Virus record (IMG/VR): IMGVR_UViG_3300034072_001301
Coordinates: 1 to 47,029 of that record
DNA length: 47,029 bases
Direction: 5' to 3' (one strand)
Origin: a virus
Positions 7,416-15,704 of the stretch are shown in pieces. How positions within the stretch are numbered: position 1 is the first letter of the stretch; each line of letters starts with the position of its first letter. The translations under genes and the position numbers were made by a program. The notes under the pieces were generated by a model. It was not told the DNA's origin. It worked only from the letters and a program-made list of their open reading frames with translations, and searched no databases.

Positions 7416-9065
7416 TTAGCGCTCTGATACCTTCTTGGTGATAACCTTGGGTGTCGTTGGTTTGTTGGAACGAGCATCGTTATCGAACTCTTCAAGAGAT
7501 CCGTATTCAAACTCAGCTTGCTTGATAATCTCACTATCCAATTTGGGGTCACCAAACATTTTAGCGCAAACTGCCTTGATGACCTGATTGATATGTGATT
7601 GTGGGTTTCTCTTGATAGTGGCCCTGACTACCCTCAATGCGTGAGCAATCTGACCAACGGTTAGTTTATAACTCTTCATCATGCGCTCATTGACTTCCTC
7701 ATCCTGAGCCTCTTCTTGAATTGCTTCAAAAAAGCCCTTAGACAGCTCTGCTAGGCGAGCTCGGGTTTCATGTACAGTCGGAGTAGCCGAGACCGGGGCT
7801 GACCCGTGACGGACGCCTGCGAGCTTCTGCGCTTCCATGATTTGCTGCTGGAAAAATACTTCCTCAGTGGTTTCATCGACCACTTCTTCAGCTGGTTCAG
7901 CATTGGCATCTTCGTAAAACTGACGATATTCACCAGTTGGCATAACATCAATGCCTAGAACATATGCTCCCTCGGATAATGTGACCGGAATATTTCCTGC
8001 TGAAACTTGAGCCGCTACTGATCTGGCTGATCCATAATCAGCAAAGCCTTCTTGGACTAGGATTGTCTTAGTACCAGCAGTTGCCCAGCTTGGATTCTCT
8101 GCCGAACCAATGTTCTCCATGATCTGCGTGTGGACGACGACCACAAAATTGTTGGCTTCCATTACTGGTTCCTCCTCAGGTAATTGTTCTTCAGTGCTGG
8201 CCTCACAAACAGAGAGGTCCAAATTATCATCAAGCAGAGCATCATCAAATCCATGATCCTCTGATAAATCTTCTTCATAAAACTGATCCTCCACATCAGT
8301 GAGGAGGGCATCAGTCTCCATTATATAATTCAATGCTCTTGAACGGAACTCTTGTTCATCCAATTTACCAAACGCCTGCATATAGGAAGAATCAAGATAA
8401 TGACGGTATCCTAGGCGCAATACAGTTTCCACATCAGCGCCTTCAGCCAAACCACCCCAATCCAGACATTCCTGTAGGTCACCGCGGTTAAGGCTTTCTG
8501 ATATCTCACTCAGACCTTCTGCCAGACTTTCAGAAACCTTGCGTGCGACCATTATAGGACTCTTGATATTCTTACCCAACAGTCCGCGCTTTTTGAAGTC
8601 AGCATATGTTTCTTGTCGGGCTAACATCGCATGACTCTTTGATGCGCTGAAGGCAATGACTTGAAAATGCTCCATGTCAAACTCAGTACAACCACCACAC
8701 ATCGTGGTGGGCTTAAAGGTCACACTCTTGAAGGCCTTGATAGCTTCATTTTTGCTCTCATAACCCAACATGACTTTGTCTTCGTCAAACTTGGATCCAT
8801 CAACTGTCATCTGATGTATGACGTAAACCTTAGAACCCTTCTTGGGGTTCTTCCTCACATAGCAATCAAGATGTTCACCATCTGGGCTATGTGTTCCTTT
8901 GATATATCCATAATGGGCGGGAACCTTGATAGCCCATTCTTCACCGGTCTTTTTGTTCTTCCCACGACGATAACCATCGGCGGGAACTTCGATACTGATA
9001 TCCAGTCCTTCAAAATTCATATGACGGTGAAGCTTGGCTTCATTCAAACTCTTAATAAAATCCAT
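7416..9065 (-). CDS. Polyvalent-type protein with inorganic-pyrophosphatase-like (InPase) domain
   Basis: The 549-residue protein starts MDFIKSLNEAKLHRH at the ATG that overlaps the upstream stop (TAATG), with GGAGG upstream. Residues about 19-150 match the InPase domain of phage and plasmid polyvalent proteins: GLDISIEVP, HYGYIKGT, DGEHLDCYV, FDEDKVMLGYES. The rest is acidic and helical with no fold I recognise. The N-terminal SLNE resembles a prohead-protease site, which would fit a protein packed in the head and injected. InPase domains in such proteins are thought to counter host defences or process nucleotides; that role is inferred here. Confidence 0.7.
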   Translation of the reverse strand: MDFIKSLNEAKLHRHMNFEGLDISIEVPADGYRRGKNKKTGEEWAIKVPAHYGYIKGTHSPDGEHLDCYVRKNPKKGSKVYVIHQMTVDGSKFDEDKVMLGYESKNEAIKAFKSVTFKPTTMCGGCTEFDMEHFQVIAFSASKSHAMLARQETYADFKKRGLLGKNIKSPIMVARKVSESLAEGLSEISESLNRGDLQECLDWGGLAEGADVETVLRLGYRHYLDSSYMQAFGKLDEQEFRSRALNYIMETDALLTDVEDQFYEEDLSEDHGFDDALLDDNLDLSVCEASTEEQLPEEEPVMEANNFVVVVHTQIMENIGSAENPSWATAGTKTILVQEGFADYGSARSVAAQVSAGNIPVTLSEGAYVLGIDVMPTGEYRQFYEDANAEPAEEVVDETTEEVFFQQQIMEAQKLAGVRHGSAPVSATPTVHETRARLAELSKGFFEAIQEEAQDEEVNERMMKSYKLTVGQIAHALRVVRATIKRNPQSHINQVIKAVCAKMFGDPKLDSEIIKQAEFEYGSLEEFDNDARSNKPTTPKVITKKVSER

Positions 9066-9415
9066 TACCAGAGTATCCTCCATTTAAAGGTGTTACCGGT
9101 GTTGGCCTTTAGAGGTGTCACTTGGTAACCCAGATCTACAAATGTCTTGCGAACTATGTCGATCTGTTCAGTCAAAGTTCTGATATTCACATCAGTAAAA
9201 AGCGTCGCAAAATAGTCGCTTGGATCAATCACATCCTCATTCTGATAGTTCACATCAAGCGGATTGGTCATTGGGCTATTTGCCACTTCGACTTCGTATT
9301 GGCCTTGCTCTATTGCTTGATATATGGCTTGCTCAATCGCTCTGATTTCAGCATGGATAATCAGATTATTACGAGAGCCAGCTCTTGCTTCTGCTGCGGT
9401 AGGAAAGGTGCTCAT
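9065..9415 (-). CDS. Conserved T4-like phage protein, 116 aa
   Basis: The protein begins MSTFPTAAEARAGSRNNLI, continuing into a long helix (HAEIRAIEQAIYQAIEQ), a pattern I associate with a small conserved protein of cyanophage-like myoviruses. A beta-rich stretch and a C-terminal DLGYQVTPLKA...FKWRILW segment follow. No enzymatic motif is visible. It overlaps the upstream gene by four bases and the downstream gene by one, so it is translationally coupled to both. Function unknown; a virion role is likely from the late operon. Confidence 0.65.
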   Translation of the reverse strand: MSTFPTAAEARAGSRNNLIIHAEIRAIEQAIYQAIEQGQYEVEVANSPMTNPLDVNYQNEDVIDPSDYFATLFTDVNIRTLTEQIDIVRKTFVDLGYQVTPLKANTGNTFKWRILW

Positions 9416-9777
9416 TCGCTGTTGTTCCTTTCTACGGAACGAAGTGCCGCCGAGCGAATATTCTTGTCATCCTTCTCAGCTTGCTTCTGATCAACCTGGC
9501 GACCAGCTGTAGGATTATCCCAAAACACCGTCATTTGTCCAGTTTCAGGGTCTGTCTCAATCTTGATACCCTTGGACTTAGCTAGAGCTTGATTCACTAA
9601 ATCAGCTTCTAAACGGAAACCTTCAAAATCTGGGGATTTGTTCAACTGATCTAAGATTTGCTGAACGGTGATACTGTCCATGCCTTGCGCCTTCAAAGGC
9701 GCGATGATATCCATGATATAGCTCTTGGCCATAGTCACGACACTCATCTCTTCTGTAACTATTTCGTTCCAGCGCAT
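9412..9777 (-). CDS. Late protein with MRWNEIV N-terminus, candidate head-packaged protein
   Basis: The 121-residue protein begins MRWNEIVTEEMSVV, sharing MRW(S/N)EIV with the small protein at 17982-18176. Residues about 35-85 resemble a small winged-helix layout (ITVQQILDQLNKSPDFEGF, LVNQALAKSKGIKIETD, MTVFWDN), so DNA binding is possible. The tail is charged. A late motif and AGGAG ribosome binding site precede the ATG. It heads the late operon with 9065-9415 and the polyvalent gene. Confidence 0.6.
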   Translation of the reverse strand: MRWNEIVTEEMSVVTMAKSYIMDIIAPLKAQGMDSITVQQILDQLNKSPDFEGFRLEADLVNQALAKSKGIKIETDPETGQMTVFWDNPTAGRQVDQKQAEKDDKNIRSAALRSVERNNSE

Positions 9778-9797
9778 AGACGTCTCCTAATTTCATA

Positions 9798-9806
9798 CTA
9801 TTTACC
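9798..9806 (-). promoter_or_regulatory. Late-type promoter element GGTAAATAG
   Basis: Minus-strand GGTAAATA lies 21 bases before the ATG at 9777, between the hairpin ending the previous operon and an AGGAG ribosome binding site. Confidence 0.5.
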
Positions 9807-9825
9807 GTATATCGTTCAGAGACGG

Positions 9826-9853
9826 CGAAGCCCTGGTTTTACCCAGGGCTTCG
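9826..9853 (-). terminator. Perfect 11-bp hairpin after the 709-aa gene
   Basis: CGAAGCCCTGG pairs with CCAGGGCTTCG across a six-base loop, five bases past the stop. The T-run is on the plus-strand side, not the minus-strand 3' side. Confidence 0.65.
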
Positions 9854-9858
9854 ACTTT

Positions 9859-11988
9859 TTACTTTTCGGATTCAGCGTCGCTGGCTTCTTCCTTTGGCGC
9901 ATCCTTCTTTACAAAAGGATTTGCTTTTGGCTTCTCGGCCTTTGGTGTTGTTTCCTCAACCTTTGGTTCTTCAACCTTGGGCTCTGATGCTCCACCTTCA
10001 GTTTTGGCTGCGCCCTTTGGATTTGCCTTTAGTTTACCATAATCAGTAGAGAATGGTTCACCCTTGTACTGACCCATTGTATCAACTGGCCAATGAGCGG
10101 CGTTGATATTCTCACCAAGAGGTCTGCTGCTTTCGTCAGTTACGCCTTGGATATCAACATTGCCTTCGTTCTTGTCTGCCCAAGCAATAAAAGCTGCGCC
10201 ATTCTTGAAAGTCTTATCAAAACGCTTGTTGTTTGTGCCCATTAGACCATACGCACGAACTTTGCCTACCCAACCACCGTTGGGATCTTCGGCTTCGTTC
10301 ATACCTGGCTTCTTGTCATCAGAAACTAGGCTCGCGGCTTTCTGAGCAAACTCACCAGCATTCTTTGGGGCATCGCCGTCCTTTTTGAGCTGATTGAGAA
10401 TCTTGGTAGCAGCGGTTCGCTCTTGACCTGAAAGGCCTGCCATTGCGCTAGAAACACTCTTGTTGGCAGCAGTTTTATCGTTGCCCATTGCGCTACCTAG
10501 TTTGGCTAGCGCCGCATTGCCGTTCTTCTTATCCATTGGATTCAAAGTGGAAAATTCACGAAGCTTGACCACACTGTAAGCAGCTGGCTTCATGCCAAAT
10601 TCAGAAACAAAAGCTTCTAGAACCAGTGCTTCGAGGTCTTCGCTGCTCTCAACTAGATTCTTACCGGCAAGGTAAGCTACTGCTTCCTTGACAGCTTTAG
10701 CAGCATTTCCCTTGTTTTCTCTCTTGATCGAAGCCTCGATCAAGTTAGCAATTGCGTGAGCAGCCAAAACGGTTTCGTCTAGCTTGTCATCACCCTTACG
10801 CTTACGCGCACTCTTGCGCGCAACGTCTTTGGACTTCTTTTCCCAAGAATCGTCGTCGTCATTGGCCTTGTAGGTCTTGCCTTCATCGACCTTGTCGTCA
10901 CCTTTGCGCTTACGAGCAGCTTTGCGCTCTACATCCTTGGACTTTACATCGTCCATGTCGTAGTCGTCACCGCGCTTGTAGGTCTTGCCTTCGGTAACAG
11001 TTTCGGTCCAATACCAACCGTCTTCCTTCTTCATAACGGAAAAATTGGTACCTTCAGTACCGCCGCCGATTTCACTCTTGGCGTCGGTCTTTGCTTCTAG
11101 CTTGCTCGAGAAGGGACCATAGCATTTGCTGGACGCATCATAGGATTCAACAAGTCCTAGGTCAGGCGTGCGATCCTGAGTAAAGGTTGGCTCAGCAAGC
11201 TGTACCATAGCAGCCATACCATGCTTCTTCTTACCAATCCAACCAGCTAGTTTGGCCGGGTCACTAGCAGCCTTTTGAGCAATGCTAGTAGCAAATGATC
11301 TAAAGTGTTCTTCTGGCATACCTGCTGCTGCCTCATTCAGCACCCAACTGATAAGGGAGTTCAAACCTTCTTCCTGGATCAATTTTCTACCTGCGGACTC
11401 AAGAATGACTGACTCATTCAGAGCTTTTCCACCTTCAACTGATTCCTTGCGAGCACGACCCAGTGGTTCATCCTCTGGACCGGCCGCCGCATCAGCAGCA
11501 CCAAAGTCATCCATTGCTGCGTCAACTACGTCTTCACCGGCATCATCAGAAGAGGTCATCTCGTCAGAAGCCATATCATCAGAAGCCATGTCGTTTGCCG
11601 GAATCTTACCTTCCAGCTTTAGAACAGCGTTACCCAATTCGTCCTTGGCGTGACGAACGGTATTCATTGCGTTTGAAATAGCTTCCTGTGAAGTAACTTC
11701 AAAAGAGTGGGCTGCTTCTGGTCCAAATGATCCCTTCATCTTATCAACCAGAGGGAATAGATCCTGGGCATTCATCTTGGCCAGGTCCTCAGCCATATTC
11801 TGAAGCTTGTGCATCAGATCCTGTGCGGCTAGGATCAATTCTGCTTGATCTAGATCATTTTCTAGTAGAGTCGACAAGCTAGCTGGATTAGCTGATTCTT
11901 CAAGCTGACGAGCCTTCATTAGAGCAGCCTGCGTTCGAGCAAACTCCTCCTTGATCGCCAACAGCCTTTTCATTTTGGTGTCTGTCAT
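9859..11988 (-). CDS. Large acidic, repeat-containing late protein, 709 aa
   Basis: The protein has a coiled-coil N-terminus (MTDTKMKRLLAIKEEFARTQ onward to about residue 120), an acidic Asp/Ala/Met-rich linker near 135-170, and a two-copy 36-residue repeat. A helical region follows with AAHAIANLIEASIK, then GWVGKVRAYGLMG...FKNGAAFIAWADKNEG, which looks like a small domain. The tail is a Lys/Glu/Pro-rich linker (PKVEEPKVEETTPKAEKP). I do not recognise a family. The acidic coiled-coil composition resembles scaffold or core proteins, but no homology was seen. The start has AAGGAG upstream. Confidence 0.6.
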   Translation of the reverse strand: MTDTKMKRLLAIKEEFARTQAALMKARQLEESANPASLSTLLENDLDQAELILAAQDLMHKLQNMAEDLAKMNAQDLFPLVDKMKGSFGPEAAHSFEVTSQEAISNAMNTVRHAKDELGNAVLKLEGKIPANDMASDDMASDEMTSSDDAGEDVVDAAMDDFGAADAAAGPEDEPLGRARKESVEGGKALNESVILESAGRKLIQEEGLNSLISWVLNEAAAGMPEEHFRSFATSIAQKAASDPAKLAGWIGKKKHGMAAMVQLAEPTFTQDRTPDLGLVESYDASSKCYGPFSSKLEAKTDAKSEIGGGTEGTNFSVMKKEDGWYWTETVTEGKTYKRGDDYDMDDVKSKDVERKAARKRKGDDKVDEGKTYKANDDDDSWEKKSKDVARKSARKRKGDDKLDETVLAAHAIANLIEASIKRENKGNAAKAVKEAVAYLAGKNLVESSEDLEALVLEAFVSEFGMKPAAYSVVKLREFSTLNPMDKKNGNAALAKLGSAMGNDKTAANKSVSSAMAGLSGQERTAATKILNQLKKDGDAPKNAGEFAQKAASLVSDDKKPGMNEAEDPNGGWVGKVRAYGLMGTNNKRFDKTFKNGAAFIAWADKNEGNVDIQGVTDESSRPLGENINAAHWPVDTMGQYKGEPFSTDYGKLKANPKGAAKTEGGASEPKVEEPKVEETTPKAEKPKANPFVKKDAPKEEASDAESEK
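10777..10992 (-). repeat. Two tandem 36-residue coding repeats
   Basis: Copy one (10885-10992) starts EGKTYKRGDD and copy two (10777-10884) starts EGKTYKANDD. Both end in ARKRKGDDK(V/L)D. The two 108-base units are in frame and contiguous, with the basic half (KDV-RK-ARKRKGDDK) more conserved than the acidic half. Confidence 0.85.
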
Positions 11989-12000
11989 ATGGTCTGCTCC

Positions 12001-12357
12001 TTACGCGGAAGTCTTTTTGGATCGCTTAATGCGCTTTGGGGCAACTTCACTGAGAAAGATGCCAATTGCTTCCTGGATTAAAACGGCTTTGGTGTAGGAT
12101 GGATCATTATTGTAGGAGTTAAAAGCAGACTCCTTGATAATCCTGCTACGCTCAAGACCATACATCTCATAGATGCTCTGGAGTTGGGCTAGGCTCTGGG
12201 CAGCATCAAAGTCAATCGTCAATCCATAAAGCGACTCAAGGACATTTAAGACCTTTGATAGACGATAGCTTGCGCTGGTGTTGAGTTCATCAATAACCAT
12301 GGCATCCTTCCAGGTAGGTAAGCTGCGATATTCTGTATATTTAGTCAGGTAAGTCAT
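12001..12357 (-). CDS. Hypothetical late protein, 118 aa
   Basis: The protein is mostly helical, beginning MTYLTKYTEYRSLPTWKDAM and ending in a basic KRIKRSKKTSA tail. It lies 12 bases before the 709-residue gene and 46 bases after the previous gene, with a hairpin in that gap. No motif is recognised. The basic tail could contact nucleic acid. Likely a virion-associated protein from context only. Confidence 0.55.
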   Translation of the reverse strand: MTYLTKYTEYRSLPTWKDAMVIDELNTSASYRLSKVLNVLESLYGLTIDFDAAQSLAQLQSIYEMYGLERSRIIKESAFNSYNNDPSYTKAVLIQEAIGIFLSEVAPKRIKRSKKTSA

Positions 12358-12366
12358 TCAGTCAGC

Positions 12367-12398
12367 AAGATACCACTGGTTAGAACCAGTGGTATCTT
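12367..12398 (-). terminator. Hairpin between late genes
   Basis: A stem of about 14 bp (AGATACCACTGGTT with its complement) lies between the 234-aa and 118-aa genes. The T-run is on the plus-strand side. It ends about ten bases before the next ATG and could affect its translation. Confidence 0.6.
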
Positions 12399-12403
12399 TT
12401 TGC

Positions 12404-13108
12404 TTAACGAAGAGATTCTAGAATACTCTTGATTTGGTCTTGGGCAACCAAAGCATTTGCTTTGGCAACGTTGAATCGTGTTTTGAATACCTCAGCAGCG
12501 GCGGTTTCATTCAGTTCCATAGAACGAGTATAACGAGCCTTGTGCTTTGCGGTTTCCAAACGATTTCGGTTGAATTCTTCCTCTAGTTCTAAGACTTCCT
12601 GGACTCTAGTCGAATTCAAATCCAGGCCTTTGTTCATAAGCTTCATGATAGCTTGTGCCGTTTCCTGGAGTCTAAGGTTGCTCACAACATCACGACGATT
12701 ACCGTCAACAACATTGTAAGATTTGGTTTCTTTACCATTGCTTTCTTTGAGAGAAATGAGAACCTCGAAAGAACCTGGTGAGCTTTTCTGAACTGCGGCA
12801 CCTTCGTTCAGATACGTTTTAGTAGCTGAAGGAGCCGTTTGCTCCATTACAGTTTCCTCACCACTCAGACTATTGAGCTTGGTGAGAATATTCTTCATGG
12901 CATCAATGTCTTCTCGACTGGTTCCCATAGAAGGAGAATAGTGTGTAGTATGATTTTCCCTTAGAGGCTGTGATCCTCCAGTATAAAAGGCTTGCTGGGG
13001 TTGCTGAACAGCAGGAACGTTTGTGCCTTCCATGATTGCCCTTAGTCTCGCCATTTCCTGGATGTCGCGAGCACTAGGCATGTTTGAGGGAATTAGATCG
13101 TTTGACAT
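12404..13108 (-). CDS. Hypothetical late protein, 234 aa
   Basis: It starts MSNDLIPSNMPSARDIQEMA one base after the upstream stop. The N-terminal 100 residues are low complexity (Gln/Pro/Ser/Thr), the centre (SFEVLISLKESNGKETKSY) is a small beta hairpin, and the C-terminal 90 residues are strongly helical and charged. Such layouts occur in phage head or scaffold accessory proteins, but I do not recognise the family. Confidence 0.55.
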   Translation of the reverse strand: MSNDLIPSNMPSARDIQEMARLRAIMEGTNVPAVQQPQQAFYTGGSQPLRENHTTHYSPSMGTSREDIDAMKNILTKLNSLSGEETVMEQTAPSATKTYLNEGAAVQKSSPGSFEVLISLKESNGKETKSYNVVDGNRRDVVSNLRLQETAQAIMKLMNKGLDLNSTRVQEVLELEEEFNRNRLETAKHKARYTRSMELNETAAAEVFKTRFNVAKANALVAQDQIKSILESLR

Positions 13109-13109
13109 T

Positions 13110-13340
13110 TTATCTCCAAAGGTCTTCGAGACCGCTTACAACATAAAAGAGGGATCCTTCACGCTGGGCTCTTTCAAGAATACCCCTACTTACCATCTTT
13201 CTAGCAAGCTCTCGCTGTCGTTCATCAAGATCCTGTCTCTTGATGAACTGACCCTCTTGTGATTCGATCAAATCAATTAGATCCTGTTCCTCTCCAGAAA
13301 CAGGTATTTGAATTCCGCCTCGAATCTCTAGAAAACGCAT
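13110..13340 (-). CDS. Small conserved protein with winged-helix-like pattern, 76 aa
   Basis: The start is MRFLEIRGGIQIPVSGEEQD, one base after the upstream stop; the open frame extends 11 codons into that gene. The centre (DLIDLIESQEGQFIKRQDLD, then ERQRELARKMVSRGILERAQ) reads as helix-turn-helix followed by a wing strand (GSLFYVV). I recall a similar small protein in cyanophage-like T4 relatives. DNA binding is an inference from the pattern. Confidence 0.6.
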   Translation of the reverse strand: MRFLEIRGGIQIPVSGEEQDLIDLIESQEGQFIKRQDLDERQRELARKMVSRGILERAQREGSLFYVVSGLEDLWR

Positions 13341-13341
13341 C

Positions 13342-15147
13342 TTACTTTTTGCGTCGTTCGCCAAGATAATCACGACCCATCATCTGAGCCTGATTTGTTA
13401 GATCCTGTAGCTTCTGAATAAGTGACTTGTATTCAGAAAGACGAATATCAGCCAGCCCTGCTTGGATACTATTCAGAGCATCTTCGATTTGGGACATTGC
13501 TTCACTTTGTGTTGGCAAAGTATTACCAACTGGCATGATAGGATCCGTACCCACAGCCCCTGGAACTCCGGCGTCAGCAGGAAGTTCCAAATCGTCAGAA
13601 GGCATTTCAACGTCTAGAGTCAAAGGTTCTTCCATGTTGTCTTCAATGTCGCTGTCCATATCGGCCATTGAGTCAACTTCCATATCTTCAAGGTCATCAA
13701 CAACCGGACCGGCTGCTAGAATACCCTCTGGATCAATCTCAGGGGCTTCTACAACTTCAATGCCCGAAAAGTCGTCATCGCTTTCCAGTGGCAAGCCTGC
13801 GAGTTCGCGCAGGCGGAATAGTGGATTCACTGGCTTCATCATGCCTATCACTCCCTCGTCTAAACGGCTTACTTCTGACTCTGCAACCATTTCTAGTTGA
13901 CCGTTCATAATAACACCAATTGTTCCATTAGGTCCATGAGGAATTTTGACCTGACCGGCTACTTCACCAACCATGACTTCCTCACCAACTTCATATCCGA
14001 TCTCTTCATCAAATCGAGCCTTATGCTTGGCTCCACGACCGAACTTATCCACCTTGCGAGGATCTTTTCCGTTATCGTGCGCACCCGCACCTCCACGAGT
14101 CTTAACAGCCGCAACTACTGGATTACGGGCTTTCATCGAGTCGATTTTTGCCTTAGCATCCTTGGCACGCTTTTCAGGTTTCTTACTCATTTTTTCCTCA
14201 ATTGATTCAACTCGTGGCTTTTCAAACCAAAAACCAAATCCACCCCAGGCGGACCCGTCTACTGTTCCAAAATGAATCTTAATACCGTCAGAGGTTTTGA
14301 GAACCTCTTTTTCGTTGAACTCACCTTTTTCAGTAAGATTAGAAACTCTGTGAAGAAATTCTTCCTTCATTTCCTTTTCAACCTTTAGTCCAACTGCTGA
14401 ACCAATTTTTAGGAAATGCTGATACACCCTATCAAAACCATACATGCCACCAGGGATATGAATCCCTGAAACGTAGGTTATCATACCTTTTTGCGAAGTA
14501 GAGAACTTGGAAGTATCAGGGCCAGACGGAACAGTCTTGGAATCAGTGGTGTGATTCTGAAACTTCCCGGCGATTTCCTTCATTATTTTTGAAACTTGAT
14601 TTGAAAACTCAGCGGCGTTGGTTTCCACTTCAACAACGTATGATTCATTCACACAATGACGCGAATCTCGAACCGTAGGCTTTCTAATAATTTCAGAAAG
14701 AGCTCTACCAGTGCGATATGCCATATCGCGATCACCGCATTCAATACGGTAAGCAACAGGGCTTGTAGCCTGGTATTCTACCTGGTTTTCATCCAACCAG
14801 TCAAGAACTCTATCTCTATTTTGTTCAGAAACCTCAATGGAATAAGAGAAACCCTCATTGAGTTTTGTCATGAATCCAAAAGTCTCATCGAGAGGCAGGC
14901 CTGAACGTAGACTTTCAAACTTTGCGTTCAGATAATCATCGTTCATCTTTGCTCTCCCTAACTTGATACCATATTTACCAAGTATCTTTTCAGCATCTAC
15001 CTGGCTTTGGTATGGTCGATCTGTTCTATTGAACGCTTGAACTAGGTTCATTAGATCATTGCCATTGACCTCACCCTTGAATCGCTCGGCTGTTTTTTCA
15101 TCAACCCCTCGTCGTATCAGTTCGTCAGCAATGTCTAACTTATCCAT
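13342..15147 (-). CDS. Large late protein, possible head or scaffold-related, 601 aa
   Basis: The start MDKLDIADELIRRGVDEKTA overlaps the upstream stop by eight bases. A second in-frame ATG (MNDDYLNAKFESL) near 14946 has a stronger AGGGAGAG ribosome binding site and is an alternative start. The centre is a mixed fold (VSGIHIPGGMYGFDRVYQHF). Residues about 415-460 form a KOW/Tudor-like barrel (EVGEEVMVGEVAGQVKIPHG). The motif FRLRELAGLPLES follows, then a very acidic segment and a terminal coiled coil. The KOW-like piece resembles one in the 993-aa late protein at 40.8-43.8 kb. Confidence 0.55.
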   Translation of the reverse strand: MDKLDIADELIRRGVDEKTAERFKGEVNGNDLMNLVQAFNRTDRPYQSQVDAEKILGKYGIKLGRAKMNDDYLNAKFESLRSGLPLDETFGFMTKLNEGFSYSIEVSEQNRDRVLDWLDENQVEYQATSPVAYRIECGDRDMAYRTGRALSEIIRKPTVRDSRHCVNESYVVEVETNAAEFSNQVSKIMKEIAGKFQNHTTDSKTVPSGPDTSKFSTSQKGMITYVSGIHIPGGMYGFDRVYQHFLKIGSAVGLKVEKEMKEEFLHRVSNLTEKGEFNEKEVLKTSDGIKIHFGTVDGSAWGGFGFWFEKPRVESIEEKMSKKPEKRAKDAKAKIDSMKARNPVVAAVKTRGGAGAHDNGKDPRKVDKFGRGAKHKARFDEEIGYEVGEEVMVGEVAGQVKIPHGPNGTIGVIMNGQLEMVAESEVSRLDEGVIGMMKPVNPLFRLRELAGLPLESDDDFSGIEVVEAPEIDPEGILAAGPVVDDLEDMEVDSMADMDSDIEDNMEEPLTLDVEMPSDDLELPADAGVPGAVGTDPIMPVGNTLPTQSEAMSQIEDALNSIQAGLADIRLSEYKSLIQKLQDLTNQAQMMGRDYLGERRKK

Positions 15148-15316
15148 TTTTCTTTGCCTTTTTGACAACAATACGGGTTTTGATCTTTGGTCCACGTGAT
15201 TCGCGGATGATACTGTCAAACTGACGAGCCCATAGAGCTGATGCCCGTTCCAAGAACTTACGTTCTTCAACAGTTATAGAAAGAGGGTTGTCCCCAAAGA
15301 GCTCAGAAAGAGTCAT
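15140..15316 (-). CDS. Small basic late protein, 58 aa
   Basis: The start MTLSELFGDNPLSITVEERK is chosen because a late motif lies 29 bases upstream. The frame stays open past that motif into the divergent plus-strand gene, so a longer start is unlikely. The first 12 residues form a short amphipathic helix and the tail is basic (RGPKIKTRIVVKKAKKNG). It heads the 15.3-9.9 kb late operon and overlaps the next gene by eight bases. Function unknown. Confidence 0.6.
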   Translation of the reverse strand: MTLSELFGDNPLSITVEERKFLERASALWARQFDSIIRESRGPKIKTRIVVKKAKKNG

Positions 15317-15344
15317 TGATTTCTCACAAATAGGATATCCTCTG

Positions 15345-15353
15345 GTATTTAGC
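15345..15353 (-). promoter_or_regulatory. Late-type promoter element GCTAAATACC
   Basis: It lies 29 bases before the ATG at 15316. Together with the plus-strand motif at 15420-15428 it forms a divergent late promoter pair. Confidence 0.6.
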
Positions 15354-15419
15354 TTATCACTGTAAAGTTGGACAGAATGTAAGCAGTTAAAGCAAGTGAG
15401 TGTGATTGCTGGACTTTGA

Positions 15420-15428
15420 ATAAATATC
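15420..15428 (+). promoter_or_regulatory. Late-type promoter element ATAAATATC, plus strand
   Basis: Plus-strand ATAAATATC lies 30 bases before the ATG at 15459, with CGGGAGA as ribosome binding site. It is the only late-type signal seen for the PAS operon. Confidence 0.55.
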
Positions 15429-15458
15429 AAGCAAGTCGCGTATCGGGAGACTACCTTC

Positions 15459-15704
15459 ATGGGTGATATAATCAAAAGTGTAGTCGAGATGATCGCCAAA
15501 GGAGATGGAGGAGCATTAACGGCTCTCCTTCTAGGAATCATTGGTGTCTTGGGCTGGTATTGCTTTCGTCTAACTAAGCAATTGGAAAAAAAGGACGAGA
15601 AGATTTACAAGATCATTGACGATTACTCAAAAAATAACATCACTATCACAGAAGCCATGAACGGCTTAAAACTGGTTCTGATTGAGATCAAGGCAAAGCT
15701 CTAA
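15459..15704 (+). CDS. Single-pass membrane peptide with cytoplasmic coiled coil
   Basis: The 81-residue protein has an amphipathic start (MGDIIKSVVEMIAKGD), one hydrophobic segment (GALTALLLGIIGVLGWYCF, residues about 18-36), then a charged coiled coil beginning RLTKQLEKKDEKIYK. The positive residues after the segment predict that the C-terminal coil is cytoplasmic. It overlaps the PAS-protein start by one base, so the two are translationally coupled. It could be a membrane anchor or partner for the PAS protein. A holin-like or lysis-control role is also possible, but there is no diagnostic motif. Confidence 0.7.
   Translation: MGDIIKSVVEMIAKGDGGALTALLLGIIGVLGWYCFRLTKQLEKKDEKIYKIIDDYSKNNITITEAMNGLKLVLIEIKAKL

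Noticed and set aside
15317-15541. N-terminal extension of the 58-aa late gene by 75 codons
   Set aside because: It would run through a late promoter motif and antisense to the membrane peptide gene, and its composition is not protein-like.
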